From Solirubrobacter ginsenosidimutans (GTDB lineage: Bacteria; Actinomycetota; Thermoleophilia; Solirubrobacterales; Solirubrobacteraceae): 64,000 nucleotides of DNA. The stretch spans positions 1 to 64,000 of the forward strand of contig NZ_JAPDOD010000005.1 in NCBI RefSeq assembly GCF_027587205.1. The letters run 5' to 3'. The position numbers and the translations under genes were made by a program. The notes under the pieces are model-generated. The model had not been told where the DNA came from, did no database searches, and saw only the letters and a list, made by a program, of their open reading frames with translations. Shown here in pieces: positions 1 to 8,909 of the stretch (within the stretch, counting starts at the first letter, position 1; every line of letters begins with the position of its first letter).

Positions 1-1010
1 AGGCGCATCGTCGTCGGCAGCGCCGGGTCGGCGAAGTTCGCCAGCACCGTCGTGGTGCCCTTGGCCGGGTCGTGCAGGCGCACGGTGCCGGAGCGCGACG
101 TCTGGATCAGACGACCGTCGGGCAGCTGGTCGAAGCCGATCGGCTCGAGCAGGTTCGGCGGCGCGCTGACCTTGACCTGCTGGTAGTTCTTGGTCACCGT
201 CGCGCCACAGTCGCTGTAGACCGGGTCGCTCTGACCCGTCGCCCACTTGATCGCGCCCGTGAGGTGCGTGCCCAGCGTGGCGTCGTAGCTGTCGACCGTG
301 TTGCCGAGCGACGTGTAGAACGAGCGCCCGCCCTGGTAGTCCTTGCAGAAGGAGACCGGGTGATCGGCGCCCATCGTCCCGCCGATGATGCCCTTGAGCG
401 TGTTGCCCTGCGGCTGCGGCTCGAACGGATCCTCGACGACCGTGTCGAGCACGTGCGAGAGACCGCGCACGTTGGACGTGAAGTTGTAGAAGTTGTCGGT
501 GCGATCCCAGTACTCCGGGAGTGCCTTGGACGCGTCATGAACGCGGTCCGCCACCTTCACGGTGCCGGTCTGAACCGTCGTGCGGCCCGCGGACCGCGTG
601 CCGAGGACGTTCGTCAGGAACGCCCACGCCGAATCGGTCTCGATGGCGGAGCCGATGCCGACGAAGCCGCCGCCCTTCTTGAAGTACGCCTCGAAGTTCG
701 CGCGCTGCGCGTCGGTCAGCGGGCTCGCGATGCCCGTGTTCAGGAACACGACCGCGCGATAGCCGTCAAGCGCCGCCGGCGTGAACTGCGCCCCGACGTT
801 GGCCGGGGTCGGTGCGGTGACGGTGTAGTTGCCGCTCGCGGCACCCGCCTGGATCGACGCGATACCCGCCGCCGACAAAGCATCCGTCGTACTGGTCACG
901 ACCAGCACGTTGGCGGGCGCCGCCGCAGCGGCCTTCGGCCGCGCTGACGCGCTCGCCGGAACCACCAGGGCAAGGCTCAACAGAGCCAGCCCCAGACTTC
1001 TCCTCCTCAT
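1..1010 (-). CDS. Secreted ThuA-domain protein fused to a sugar dehydrogenase-like propeller (3' end outside window)
   Basis: Reading the minus strand from the ATG at 1010 gives an open frame that runs off the window start. Residues 1-23 form a signal peptide (MRRRSLGLALLSLALVV then ASASA). About residues 35-250 are a ThuA-like (trehalose utilisation) glutamine-amidotransferase-fold domain, with GGGFVGIGSAIETD and GGTMGADHPVSF recognisable. From about residue 290 the sequence (ANLLEPIGFDQLPDGRLIQT-type, seen as PPNLLEPIGFDQLPDGRLIQ) is the first blade of a glucose/sorbosone dehydrogenase propeller. Upstream of the start is GGAGAGG-like purine-rich sequence. The gene is divergent from a Tat-exported sugar isomerase-like gene, which supports extracytoplasmic carbohydrate oxidation or breakdown. 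The substrate is unknown. The 3' part is missing only because of the window edge. Confidence 0.85.
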   Translation of the reverse strand, partial: MRRRSLGLALLSLALVVPASASARPKAAAAAPANVLVVTSTTDALSAAGIASIQAGAASGNYTVTAPTPANVGAQFTPAALDGYRAVVFLNTGIASPLTDAQRANFEAYFKKGGGFVGIGSAIETDSAWAFLTNVLGTRSAGRTTVQTGTVKVADRVHDASKALPEYWDRTDNFYNFTSNVRGLSHVLDTVVEDPFEPQPQGNTLKGIIGGTMGADHPVSFCKDYQGGRSFYTSLGNTVDSYDATLGTHLTGAIKWATGQSDPVYSDCGATVTKNYQQVKVSAPPNLLEPIGFDQLPDGRLIQTSRSGTVRLHDPAKGTTTVLANFADPALPTTMR

Positions 1011-1698
1011 AAACCCTCTCCTTGCGACCCGTTTACGGGCCGTGCTTGTATCACCTCAAGGTGACCTAAAGCAAGGACTAAACAATGCAAAAGTTCCCAA
1101 CTTCTGCCTGCCGGTTGGACCACATTCGCAAGGTTCTGCCTGATCTTCCTCGGAAACCCTCATGACAGACGACTGAGACCAGGACTAAGCGCAACGGGCT
1201 GCACTTAGTGCGCACTCGACGCAGGGGGTTAGAGCGGTTCGATCGACGTTTGGGTCGAATCCTGAACTCTTGTGTAGGAAACTCGCACGCGTCTGCACAG
1301 ATGAGAGCCAAGTGAAACGTGTCAAATGCGCAAAATCGACGCGCGGATCGGGGCTCGCCGTGAGATTTCTCGGGTTTGCCTCATCAGAACAGGGCAAATC
1401 GGGCCGCCCCGCTCGCTGAGTTCTGTGCTCGCACCCATATTTCGCGCGCTTGACCCCCATCTCAGCCGGAACTTATTTCTGAAGTGGGAGTTGCTTCTGG
1501 GCGAGACGTGGCGTAAGTTCGACCCGTCGAAGACCGTTGTCTTCGCATAGCTGGGTCTGATGGGTCGTGGGCGCGCAGGCGCCCCGGTGAGGGATGTGGA
1601 GTAAGTGAGAGCCGGTCACCAGCGGTGGCTGGAGCACGCGTTTCCGCGTGCGACTCCGCAGTAGTAGTCAATGAGGACGTAGAGGAGGACGCACCGCC
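1011..1698. other. Long divergent intergenic region, no convincing gene
   Basis: This 688-bp gap separates the divergent ThuA-fusion gene and the sugar isomerase gene. It is visibly less GC-rich than its surroundings, and its short open frames have no recognisable motifs or good ribosome sites. Two dyads stand out. TCACCT/AGGTGA lies at 1051-1064, close upstream of the minus-strand start. A 7-bp hairpin GCACGCG-TTTC-CGCGTGC lies at 1634-1651, about 50 bp before the plus-strand start. It probably holds both promoters and their control sites. Confidence 0.6.
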
Positions 1699-2994
1699 GT
1701 GAGCACGGATGAACTGCGCTTGAACCGCCGGAAGTTCCTAGGCGGAGCCGCGGGCCTTGCAGGCGCCGCAGCACTGGGTTCGTGGGCACCGGGGGCTTTC
1801 AGCAAGCCCGGGGGCCCCAACGCGCCGATCGTTTTCAAGGAGACGCTGATCGCTCAGCACTTCTCCGTCCGAGATGCCACGACCCGTGTGACATCCACGA
1901 GCGCGAGCCCGGTCATGGGTTACCTCGGCGGGCCGAACTTCCCGAATGACCCGACGGATCTCGGTCCGCTCGTCCCGCTGCCCGGCGGCTACCAGGAGGT
2001 CTTCGACTTCCTCGGTCAGTGCGGCTACGGCGGTTTCGAGTTCTTCCAGCTGTCCCAGAACGCCCAGAACCCGGGCGGCGCCAACCCGCCGGTCACCCAG
2101 ATCAAGTCCTGGCTGGACGCCGCGGGCCTGAAGTCCGCCGGCACCCACCAGGGCGGCCTCGGCATGCTCAACACCGCGACCGGTCAGCTCAGCGCGGCCG
2201 GCGTGACACAGGTGGCCAACGCCGACATCCTCGGCCACCGCATGATCGGCACCGCCGGCGACCCGAGCGGTGCCAACACCATCGCCGCCTGGCAAGTCGC
2301 GTGCGACAACTACAACAAGCTCGGCCAGTTGTTGATGGAGAACTACGGGCTGAAGGCGTACCTGCATCCCGAGCAGAACAACTGGCAGTTCATCGCCGAT
2401 CCGTTGATCCCGGTGGACCAGCGTCCGCACCGCATCGACTTCTTCGTCGCGAACACGGACCCGCGGTACGTGTTCCTCGAGCCCGACATCTTCCACATGT
2501 ACAACGCCCGCGGGCGTTTCCCGAACGTCGACGGCTCGCTGTGGGATCCGATCTCCTACATGCAGGACAACTGGAAGCGGCTCGTCGGCTGGCACGTCAA
2601 GGACGCGGTCCGCGCGGCCGTCCCGGTCGCGGCGCCCGGCAACCCCTGGGATCAGACGAAGGTCCGCCCGGGCTTCCCGATCAACGGCGGCATGGACGTC
2701 ATCTACTCCACCGAGGGCCACCTCGGCAACGGGGCTCAGGCGGCGGCGCAAGCCGGCATCGCGCCGACCGGCTACGGCTTCGACCCCGGTGCCACGGCGC
2801 CGTCGGCGTCGCCGGGGCTGGACCCGCGGGTCTGGGGCTTCCGCCGTGAGTTCACGGAGATCCGCGCCAACCGCGCGAAGGGGTTCAAGTTCCACATCGT
2901 GGAGTCCGACTCGGGTCCCGGCCCCGCCGCCGACCCGGGCCGCTCACTGCGCCACGCGAAGATCAGCGCCAAGCTGCTGCTCGGGCTGAAGTAA
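1699..2994 (+). CDS. Tat-exported sugar phosphate isomerase/epimerase-like protein
   Basis: 431 residues. The N-terminus carries a twin-arginine signal (NRRKFLGGAAG followed by an Ala/Gly-rich stretch), so the folded protein should be exported by Tat; a tatA gene lies 2 kb downstream. The body resembles the xylose-isomerase-like TIM-barrel family (AP endonuclease 2 superfamily): FLGQCGYGGFEFFQ, an acidic metal-site-like stretch in VFLEPDIFHMYN, and GWHVKDA. The GTG start at 1699 follows a strong AGGAGGA ribosome site. Stop and next start overlap by one base, suggesting an operon with the small membrane protein downstream. Divergence from the ThuA/dehydrogenase gene suggests extracytoplasmic sugar metabolism. 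The exact reaction cannot be assigned. Confidence 0.88.
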   Translation: MSTDELRLNRRKFLGGAAGLAGAAALGSWAPGAFSKPGGPNAPIVFKETLIAQHFSVRDATTRVTSTSASPVMGYLGGPNFPNDPTDLGPLVPLPGGYQEVFDFLGQCGYGGFEFFQLSQNAQNPGGANPPVTQIKSWLDAAGLKSAGTHQGGLGMLNTATGQLSAAGVTQVANADILGHRMIGTAGDPSGANTIAAWQVACDNYNKLGQLLMENYGLKAYLHPEQNNWQFIADPLIPVDQRPHRIDFFVANTDPRYVFLEPDIFHMYNARGRFPNVDGSLWDPISYMQDNWKRLVGWHVKDAVRAAVPVAAPGNPWDQTKVRPGFPINGGMDVIYSTEGHLGNGAQAAAQAGIAPTGYGFDPGATAPSASPGLDPRVWGFRREFTEIRANRAKGFKFHIVESDSGPGPAADPGRSLRHAKISAKLLLGLK

Positions 2995-3650
2995 TGCGTG
3001 CGTTGCGGGTTCTCTTCGCCGCGCTGATCATGCTCCTGTGCGTGCCGGTGGCCGCGCAGGCGCACGGTGACGCTTCGACGCACTATCTCGAGACGAGCGA
3101 CTTCTACCCCGGTTTCAGCGTCCAGCGGGCCTCCCCGGCCACGGAACTGAAGCTGATGGGGTTGCTGGAGGCCGCCAAGAAGGCCGGCTATCCGATCAAG
3201 GTCTCGATCATCGGCGATCTGAGCGACGTCAATGACAAGCCGGAGATGCTCACGCACCCGCAGCGCTACGCCGCTTACGTGACCCGAGCGCTCGAGATCT
3301 CACGCGTCAAGCTCGTCGGCCCCGTCGTGATCGTCTCCCCCACTGGCATCGGCGTGGCCGGGCCTGGGGCGGAGAAGGTCGACGTCGCGACCGGCAGCAA
3401 CGGTGAGCAGCACGTCGCCGCCGCGATGACCGCGGTCCGTCAGCTGGCCCAGGCTGGAGGGCATCCGTTGCCCGCCAACGTGGCGCCGCTGAAGGTCCCC
3501 GTGCTCCAACCGGCCAAGACGTCGGGCGACGGGTACGACCTGAGCGGGCTGACGCCGTTCGCGGTCTTCATCGCGATCTTCGGCAGCGCCGTGCTGTACC
3601 TCCAGATTCGCACGCGAGTGGCCAACCGCCGCGTGCCCCGAGGCGCATAG
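2994..3650 (+). CDS. Secreted, C-terminally membrane-anchored protein of unknown function
   Basis: 218 residues. A cleavable signal peptide (LFAALIMLLCVPVAAQAH) and one hydrophobic helix near the C-terminus (TPFAVFIAIFGSAVLYLQI) followed by arginines predict an extracytoplasmic domain tethered by a C-terminal anchor. The globular part contains a KVSIIGDLSDVND segment and alternating strand/helix character, but I recognise no family. Its start shares one base with the stop of the sugar isomerase gene, so the two are probably translated together. It could help anchor or assist the exported isomerase; that is inference from position only. Confidence 0.75.
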   Translation: MRALRVLFAALIMLLCVPVAAQAHGDASTHYLETSDFYPGFSVQRASPATELKLMGLLEAAKKAGYPIKVSIIGDLSDVNDKPEMLTHPQRYAAYVTRALEISRVKLVGPVVIVSPTGIGVAGPGAEKVDVATGSNGEQHVAAAMTAVRQLAQAGGHPLPANVAPLKVPVLQPAKTSGDGYDLSGLTPFAVFIAIFGSAVLYLQIRTRVANRRVPRGA

Positions 3651-3695
3651 ATGTCGCCTCGCTTGAACCCACTTTCGCCACCAAGGAGTAGAAAC

Positions 3696-4937
3696 GTGTC
3701 CAGTCCATTGAGGACCTTCATGGCCGCGGCCGGGGCGCTGATGGCAACGGGAGCGCTCTGCGCATCCGCCGCCTCCGCCGCGCCGGTGCTGTACGGGGCC
3801 ACTGGTGTCACTGCCACCGACACCCTCCCGGCCTCCAATCTCTACACGATCAACCCCGACACGGGCGCGACGACGAGCGTCGGCTCGATCGGCAAGGCCG
3901 TCACCGGCCTCGCCTTCGACGGCACCGACGGCACGCTCTACGGCGTGACCGCGGGCGTCCAGCTCGCGGGCACGACCCGTGACCTGCTCAAGATCAACCC
4001 GGCCACGGGCGCCTCGACGGTCGTCGGCTCGATGGGCGTCAACGAGATCGAGGACATCGCCGTCAGCCCGCTCGGCCAGCTGTACGGCTGGAACGAGACC
4101 GGCGACGATCTTTACAGCATCAGCAAGGCGACCGGCGCGGTCACGAAGGTGGGCGAGGCCGGCCTCGGCGTCACGTTCGGCAACGGCATCTCGTTCGATC
4201 GCAACGGCGCGTTCTGGGGCATGCTCGACGGTGACTTCGGTCACGTCTTCAAGATCGATCCGACGACCGGCGCCGTGACCACCACGACGACGCGTCTGAC
4301 GAACTCGCCGATCAAGTCGGGCACGCAGATCTCGAGCCTCGACACGGCGTGCGACGGCCTCACGATGTACGGCGTCGTCAACGACTTCGGTGGCGCGACG
4401 AACCTCGTCACGATCGATCTCGCCACCGGCGTGATCACCAACAAGGGCGCCTCGCTGACGGCGCTCGACGCGATCGCGTGGGGCGGCTGCCCGCCGCCGC
4501 CGCAGTCGACGCCGGGCGGCACCGTGCCGGCGACGCTGTCCCTGTCGCTCGGCGCGCCCGTCACGTTCGGCGCGTTCACGCCGGGTCTCGGCAAGACCTA
4601 CCTCGCCTCGACCACGGCCAACGTGATCTCCACCGCGGGTGACGCGCTGCTCAGCGTCGCCGACCCGAGCTCGGTCGCCACCGGCCACCTGGTCAACGGC
4701 ACGTTCGTCATGCCCGAGACCCTGCAGGCTCGCGCCCGTAATGCTGCGAACACCGGTACGGCCTACAACAACGTCGGCTCATCTGCGTCTCCGCTGAATC
4801 TGCTGACCTACAGCGGACCGATCTCCAACGACACGGTCACGCTCGAGTTCAGCCAGCTGGTCAAGGCGACTGACGCACTGCGCACGGGCGCCTACAGCAA
4901 GACGCTCACCTACACCCTGTCCACCACGACGCCGTAA
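3696..4937 (+). CDS. Secreted DUF4394-type propeller protein with shared C-terminal module
   Basis: About 413 residues from the GTG at 3696, chosen because AAGGAG lies 8 bases upstream and the signal peptide (LRTFMAAAGALMATGALCAS) then begins properly; an upstream in-frame ATG at 3651 abuts the previous stop. Residues 35-270 contain repeats of the type LYTINPDTGATTSVGSIG, LLKINPATGASTVVGSMG and VFKIDPTTGAVTT, characteristic of DUF4394 beta-propeller-like secreted proteins. From about 4515 the C-terminal 140 residues form a separate beta-rich module (PATLSLSLGAP to the terminal STTTP). The same module ends the sugar dehydrogenase protein encoded at 9930-13037. Function unknown; probably cell-surface or extracellular. 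Confidence 0.85.
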   Translation: MSSPLRTFMAAAGALMATGALCASAASAAPVLYGATGVTATDTLPASNLYTINPDTGATTSVGSIGKAVTGLAFDGTDGTLYGVTAGVQLAGTTRDLLKINPATGASTVVGSMGVNEIEDIAVSPLGQLYGWNETGDDLYSISKATGAVTKVGEAGLGVTFGNGISFDRNGAFWGMLDGDFGHVFKIDPTTGAVTTTTTRLTNSPIKSGTQISSLDTACDGLTMYGVVNDFGGATNLVTIDLATGVITNKGASLTALDAIAWGGCPPPPQSTPGGTVPATLSLSLGAPVTFGAFTPGLGKTYLASTTANVISTAGDALLSVADPSSVATGHLVNGTFVMPETLQARARNAANTGTAYNNVGSSASPLNLLTYSGPISNDTVTLEFSQLVKATDALRTGAYSKTLTYTLSTTTP

Positions 4938-4972
4938 GCGCGCCGACCCTCGAACACGAAAGCGCATCCCTT

Positions 4973-5170
4973 ATGCCCAATATCGGTCCCATGGAGCTGA
5001 TCATCGTCTTGGTCATCGCTCTCGTCGTGCTCGGCCCCAAGCGCCTCCCGGCGGCAGGCCGCTCACTCGGCCAGGGGATGCGCGAGTTCAAGGACTCTCT
5101 CTCCGGCCGCGAGGACACGCCGGTCGCGGACGAGCGCCCGGTGGCCGAGGTCGGTCAGCGGGAGAGCTAG
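4973..5170 (+). CDS. tatA: Sec-independent protein translocase subunit TatA
   Basis: 65 residues, normal for actinobacterial TatA/E. An N-terminal membrane helix (MELIIVLVIALVVLGPKRLP) carries the conserved FGPKxLP-like hinge, here LGPKRLP. It is followed by an amphipathic helix (GRSLGQGMREFKDSL) and an acidic tail. TatA oligomers form the pore that moves folded twin-arginine substrates across the membrane; the isomerase-like protein encoded 2 kb upstream is a likely substrate. No tatC is present in the window. TatA versus TatE cannot be separated by sequence alone. Confidence 0.92.
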   Translation: MPNIGPMELIIVLVIALVVLGPKRLPAAGRSLGQGMREFKDSLSGREDTPVADERPVAEVGQRES

Positions 5171-5205
5171 CACCTGCGGGGCGCTCGCGCCCCTGATCTC
5201 CGCCT

Positions 5206-5250
5206 CGAGCGTCGACTCTCTCGTGCCCGGCACGAGAGACTCGGCGCTCG
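5206..5250. repeat. REP-like palindromic element, copy 1 (tatA 3' region)
   Basis: A 45-nt near-perfect inverted repeat with 22-nt arms (5206-5227 and 5229-5250, two mismatches) around a single central C. Its 35-nt core, 5211-5245, starts GTCGACTCTCTCG. It is 28/35 identical to a second palindrome inside cydC at 34891-34925, so this is a dispersed repeat and not only a terminator. It lies 36 bp after tatA and could also end tatA transcription. Confidence 0.7.
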
Positions 5251-5361
5251 TTTGCGTTGCGGGTGTATCGTGACTGGTGGAGGGCATCGATCCTGGGGTC
5301 CGCCGTTGACGGCGGGCAGCACCATCTGACTTCCGAGCTCCTTAGCTATGCGGAGGTCGAG

Positions 5362-6291
5362 ATGTCGCACGTGGTTCCTTCGTCGGTGCCGATCACCAAC
5401 GAGACGTCCGAGCGGATCGTGCGGATGCTCGTCGTCGGCATGCCGGTCGCCGCGCTCGCCTTCGCGGGCTGGCTGGCCTGGGGCGGGACGCTGCACTGGC
5501 ACGACCTCGTGGTGCTCGCGGTCACCTACACGCTCTCGGGCATCGGCATCACCGTCGGCTACCACCGGCTGTTCACGCACCGCAGCTTCAAGACCACCCG
5601 CTCGATGCGGATCACGCTGGCCGTGCTCGGCTCGGCGGCCGTCGAAGGCCCGGTGACCGAATGGGTCGCGACGCATCGCATGCATCACCAGTTCTCCGAC
5701 CGGGCCGGCGACCCGCACAGCCCCCACGTCCATGAGGGGACGGGCTGGCGGGCCGCGCTGCACGGGTTGGCGCACGCCCACCTCGGTTGGATGTTCCGCG
5801 GCAAGGACCAGGCCAACCCGGCGCGCTACGCCAAGGACCTGCTCGCCGACCGCGACCTGCGCTTCATCGCCCGCACGTTCCCGCTGTGGGTCTTCGCGGG
5901 CCTGGCCTTCGCGTTCGGTCTGGGCTTCGCGCTGACCGGGTCGATCGTCGGCGGGCTCACCGCCCTGTTGTGGGGCGGGCCGGTGCGGATCCTGCTGCTG
6001 CATCACGCGACCTTCAGCATCAACTCGCTGTGTCATTTCTTCGGGCGCCGGGCGTTCGCCACCGGGGATGAGTCGCGCAACCTCGCGTGGCTGGCGCCGA
6101 TCGCCTTCGGGGAGGCGTGGCACAACAACCATCACGCGTTCCCGACCTCGGCCCGTCACGGCCTCGGGCGCGGACAGGTCGATCCGGGCGCGTGGTGCAT
6201 CAGCGGGCTGGAACGCCTGCATCTTGCCTGGGACGTCGTTCGGATCAGCCCATCCCGTCAGGAGGCGAAGCGCGGCGAGCGCGGTGTGTAA
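5362..6291 (+). CDS. Acyl-CoA/acyl-lipid delta-9 fatty acid desaturase
   Basis: About 309 residues. The ATG at 5362 is preferred over an in-frame TTG at 5257 because GGAGGT lies 4-5 bases upstream and the family starts here. All three histidine boxes of membrane di-iron desaturases are present: HRLFTH (HX4H), HRMHH (HXXHH) and HNNHH. They are separated by hydrophobic membrane segments (AALAFAGWLAW, LWVFAGLAFAFGLGFAL). The enzyme introduces a double bond into saturated acyl chains using O2 and reductant at the membrane and so tunes membrane fluidity. No dedicated reductase gene is adjacent. The REP-like palindrome lies upstream. Confidence 0.92.
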   Translation: MSHVVPSSVPITNETSERIVRMLVVGMPVAALAFAGWLAWGGTLHWHDLVVLAVTYTLSGIGITVGYHRLFTHRSFKTTRSMRITLAVLGSAAVEGPVTEWVATHRMHHQFSDRAGDPHSPHVHEGTGWRAALHGLAHAHLGWMFRGKDQANPARYAKDLLADRDLRFIARTFPLWVFAGLAFAFGLGFALTGSIVGGLTALLWGGPVRILLLHHATFSINSLCHFFGRRAFATGDESRNLAWLAPIAFGEAWHNNHHAFPTSARHGLGRGQVDPGAWCISGLERLHLAWDVVRISPSRQEAKRGERGV

Positions 6292-6326
6292 GGCTGCCGG
6301 GACAGCCCCGAACGAGGAGTCGGACC

Positions 6327-7169
6327 ATGCCGCGCGTGAAGGTCGGTACCGAGAACAGCGCTGACATCGAGATCCACTACAACGACCACGGGACCGGGAA
6401 GCCCGTCGTCCTGATCCACGGCTATCCGCTCGACGGGAACTCGTGGGAGCGCCAGGAGCGCGTCCTGCTGGCCGAGGGCTATCGCTGCATCAGCTACGAC
6501 CGCCGTGGCTTCGGAAAGTCCTCGCAGCCGACCACCGGCTATGACTACGACACGTTCGCCGCCGACCTGAAGGCGCTGCTCGATCACCTCGCGCTCGACC
6601 AGGACGTCGCGCTCGTCGGCTTCTCGATGGGCACCGGCGAGGTCACCCGCTACCTCGGCACCTACGGGTCGGCCGGCGTGAGCCGCGCGGCGCTGCTGGG
6701 CGCGATCCCGCCGTTCCTGCTGCAGACCGACGACAACCCGAAGGGCGTCCCGGGAGAGGTGTTCAAGGGCATCGAGGCCGCGATCGTCGCCGACCGCTAC
6801 GCCTACTTCGACGACTTCTTCGCCAACTTCTACAACACCGACGTGTTCTCGCCGGAGCGGATCGGCGATGCCGCGCTGCGGGCGAGCTTCCAGGTCGCCG
6901 CCGGTGCGAGTCCCTACGCCACATACGCCTGCGTCGGCAGCTGGCTGACCGACTTCCGCGGCGATCTCCCGAAGATCGACGTGCCGACGCTCGTCATCCA
7001 CGGCACGGGCGACCGGATCCTGCCGTTCGAGGCCACCGCGGCGCGGCTGCGCGACGAAAAGCTGATCGCCGACCTCGAGGTGGTCGAGATCGCGGACGGC
7101 CCGCACAACATCGGCTGGACGCACCCGGAGGAGCTCAACGCCGCGCTGCTGCGGTTCCTCGCGAGCTGA
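6327..7169 (+). CDS. Alpha/beta hydrolase, non-heme chloroperoxidase (perhydrolase) type
   Basis: 280 residues from the ATG at 6327, preceded by GAGGAG; the longer open frame upstream lies inside the desaturase gene. The oxyanion strand HGYPLDG, nucleophile elbow GFSMG (Ser in VGFSMGTGEV), acid in HGTGDRILP and catalytic His in GPHNIGWTH form a full triad. The GFSMGTGEVTRYLG pattern is typical of cofactor-free haloperoxidase/esterase enzymes. Members hydrolyse small esters and catalyse perhydrolysis in vitro; the natural substrate is unknown. The gene starts 35 bp after the desaturase and could be cotranscribed. Confidence 0.9.
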   Translation: MPRVKVGTENSADIEIHYNDHGTGKPVVLIHGYPLDGNSWERQERVLLAEGYRCISYDRRGFGKSSQPTTGYDYDTFAADLKALLDHLALDQDVALVGFSMGTGEVTRYLGTYGSAGVSRAALLGAIPPFLLQTDDNPKGVPGEVFKGIEAAIVADRYAYFDDFFANFYNTDVFSPERIGDAALRASFQVAAGASPYATYACVGSWLTDFRGDLPKIDVPTLVIHGTGDRILPFEATAARLRDEKLIADLEVVEIADGPHNIGWTHPEELNAALLRFLAS

Positions 7170-7196
7170 TCCTCGTCAGATCCCCGCGCGGGTCGA

Positions 7197-7973
7197 CTAG
7201 GACCGCCCGTTGCGTGGCACGTCCTCGTCGCCGGTCGATCGTTGCGTGCCCGGCGCGCCGGCGACGAGGTCGGCGATCCGGCGCTCCCAGCGGCCCGCGC
7301 GCCGGGTCGGGTCGAAGCGCGCCTCCGCCCGCTTCAGGCGCGGCCCGGAGTAGCGCCACCGCGCCCAGGGTGATGTCGGATGCGCCAACCGCAGCGCCCC
7401 GACCAGCCCGACGACGGGGACGAAGAGGCCGATCACGCCGAGCAGCACGCGGCCTTTCGCGAAGCACAGCACCGCCAGCCCGAGGACCAGCGCGACCGCC
7501 AGCGCGGTGCCCGCGATGGAGGCGGGATCGTCGAGCCCGAACGGCTGGGTGCCCAAGACGACGAGCGCGGCGAACGCGGCGGCCACGACAGCGGCATCGA
7601 GCGACGCGCGCCCCTCCTGCGTCCAGTAGACATCCTCCAGCCGGACCCAGAGGGCGAACTCATCCATCGTCAGGCCTGCGCCCACGCCGAACCCGACCGC
7701 GATGAAGTGCCACCAGGGAGCCTCGCCGGGCGCCGCGAAGGCGAGGAAGCCGCACAGCATCATCAGGCAGATCCCCCACACGAGGTGATGGATGTGCACA
7801 CCCCCGCTCTGCACGCCGCCAGGCCACCACGACACGCTCCGGGTCAGCCGCGCGCTGGTGCGGATCGCCAAGAACGACACCAGGAACGCGACCAACACGA
7901 CGAACGCGGCCCCGGATCCCGGCCGCAGCCGGTTACCGAACGGATCGACGCTGACGATCGCCGCGAGCAACAC
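7197..7973 (-). CDS. Polytopic integral membrane protein of unknown function
   Basis: 258 residues with about six hydrophobic segments (GAAFVVLVAFLVSFLAI, HLVWGICLMMLCGFLAFA, AVVAAAFAALVVLG, TALAVALVLGLAVL, VLLGVIGLFVPVVGLVGAL). A HIHH motif after the first segment and GLTMDEFALWVRLEDVYW between helices are conserved in a family of actinobacterial membrane proteins I recognise only as uncharacterised. The cytoplasmic C-terminus is basic, with ARWRYSGPRLKRAEARF. The gene is convergent with the hydrolase and divergent from the amidohydrolase. The His/Glu/Asp residues could bind metal, but no function is assigned. Confidence 0.8.
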   Translation of the reverse strand: MLLAAIVSVDPFGNRLRPGSGAAFVVLVAFLVSFLAIRTSARLTRSVSWWPGGVQSGGVHIHHLVWGICLMMLCGFLAFAAPGEAPWWHFIAVGFGVGAGLTMDEFALWVRLEDVYWTQEGRASLDAAVVAAAFAALVVLGTQPFGLDDPASIAGTALAVALVLGLAVLCFAKGRVLLGVIGLFVPVVGLVGALRLAHPTSPWARWRYSGPRLKRAEARFDPTRRAGRWERRIADLVAGAPGTQRSTGDEDVPRNGRS

Positions 7974-8027
7974 TGTCGCCTAGGCTAAGTCCGGCGCCGG
8001 TGCCCTGAAAGCGGGACGATGGACGGT

Positions 8028-8906
8028 ATGAGCCTCGACCTCGAAACGCTCGTCGCGATCGACGTGCACGTCCATGCCGAGCGCAACGCGGACGAGCCGC
8101 AGGACCCCGTCACGGGTGAGGTCCTCGCGGCGGCCGCGCGCTACTTCGGCGGCTCGCCCGCGCAACCCACCGCGCAGGAGGTCGCCGACTACTACCGCGA
8201 GCGCCGCATGGCCGCGGTGATCTTCACGATCGACGACGAGGCGGGGATGGGCCGCAAGCGGCTCGGCAACGACGAGGTCCTCGAAGCCGCCGCCGCGAAC
8301 CCCGACGTGCTGATCCCGTTCGCGAGCGTCGACCCCCACAAGGGCAAGCTCGCCGTCCGCGAAGCCCGCGAGCTGATCGCGCGCGGCGCGCGAGGCTTCA
8401 AGTTCCATCCCAACACGCAGGCCTTCTGGCCCAACGATCGCGAGCACTACCCGCTCTACGAGGTGATCGCCGAAGCGGGCCTGATCGCGCTCTTCCACAG
8501 CGGGACGACGGGCATCGGGGCCGGCATGCCCGGCGGCGGCGGGGTGCGGCTGAAGTACTCCAACCCGATGTGCGTCGACGACGTCGCGGCCGACTTCCCC
8601 GGGTTGGACATCATCCTCGCCCACCCGTCGTTTCCGTGGCAGGACGAGGCGCTGGCGATCGCCGTGCACAAGCCCAACGTCTACATCGACCTCTCCGGCT
8701 GGGCGCCGAAGTACTTCCCGGAGAACCTGATCCAGTACACGAACAGCCGGCTCAAGCACAAGATGCTGTTCGGCTCCGACTACCCGCTGATCACCCCCGA
8801 TCGCTGGCTGCGCGACTTCGCGCAGCTCGCGATCAAGGATGAGGTCCGGCCCCTCGTGCTCAAGGAGAACGCCGCGCGGCTCCTCGGTATCTCAGCGTCA
8901 ACCTAA
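8028..8906 (+). CDS. Metal-dependent amidohydrolase (ACMSD-like family)
   Basis: About 292 residues from the ATG at 8028 (an in-frame ATG at 8019 is also possible). This is a TIM-barrel amidohydrolase of the amidohydrolase 2 type: N-terminal metal motif IDVHVHAE, FKFHPNTQ, LFHSGTTG, ILAHPSFPWQDEA and the late catalytic Asp in LFGSDYPLITPDRW. The family includes decarboxylases and hydrolases of ring-cleavage products such as aminocarboxymuconate semialdehyde decarboxylase. A role in aromatic or carboxylic acid catabolism is plausible, but no partner gene in the immediate neighbourhood fixes the substrate. It is convergent with the metallopeptidase; the stops are 4 bp apart. Confidence 0.88.
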   Translation: MSLDLETLVAIDVHVHAERNADEPQDPVTGEVLAAAARYFGGSPAQPTAQEVADYYRERRMAAVIFTIDDEAGMGRKRLGNDEVLEAAAANPDVLIPFASVDPHKGKLAVREARELIARGARGFKFHPNTQAFWPNDREHYPLYEVIAEAGLIALFHSGTTGIGAGMPGGGGVRLKYSNPMCVDDVAADFPGLDIILAHPSFPWQDEALAIAVHKPNVYIDLSGWAPKYFPENLIQYTNSRLKHKMLFGSDYPLITPDRWLRDFAQLAIKDEVRPLVLKENAARLLGISAST

Positions 8907-8909
8907 GGG

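Noticed and set aside
1078..1671. Four short frames in the 1011-1698 gap
   Set aside because: No motifs, poor ribosome sites and mutual overlap on both strands; treated as a regulatory gap.
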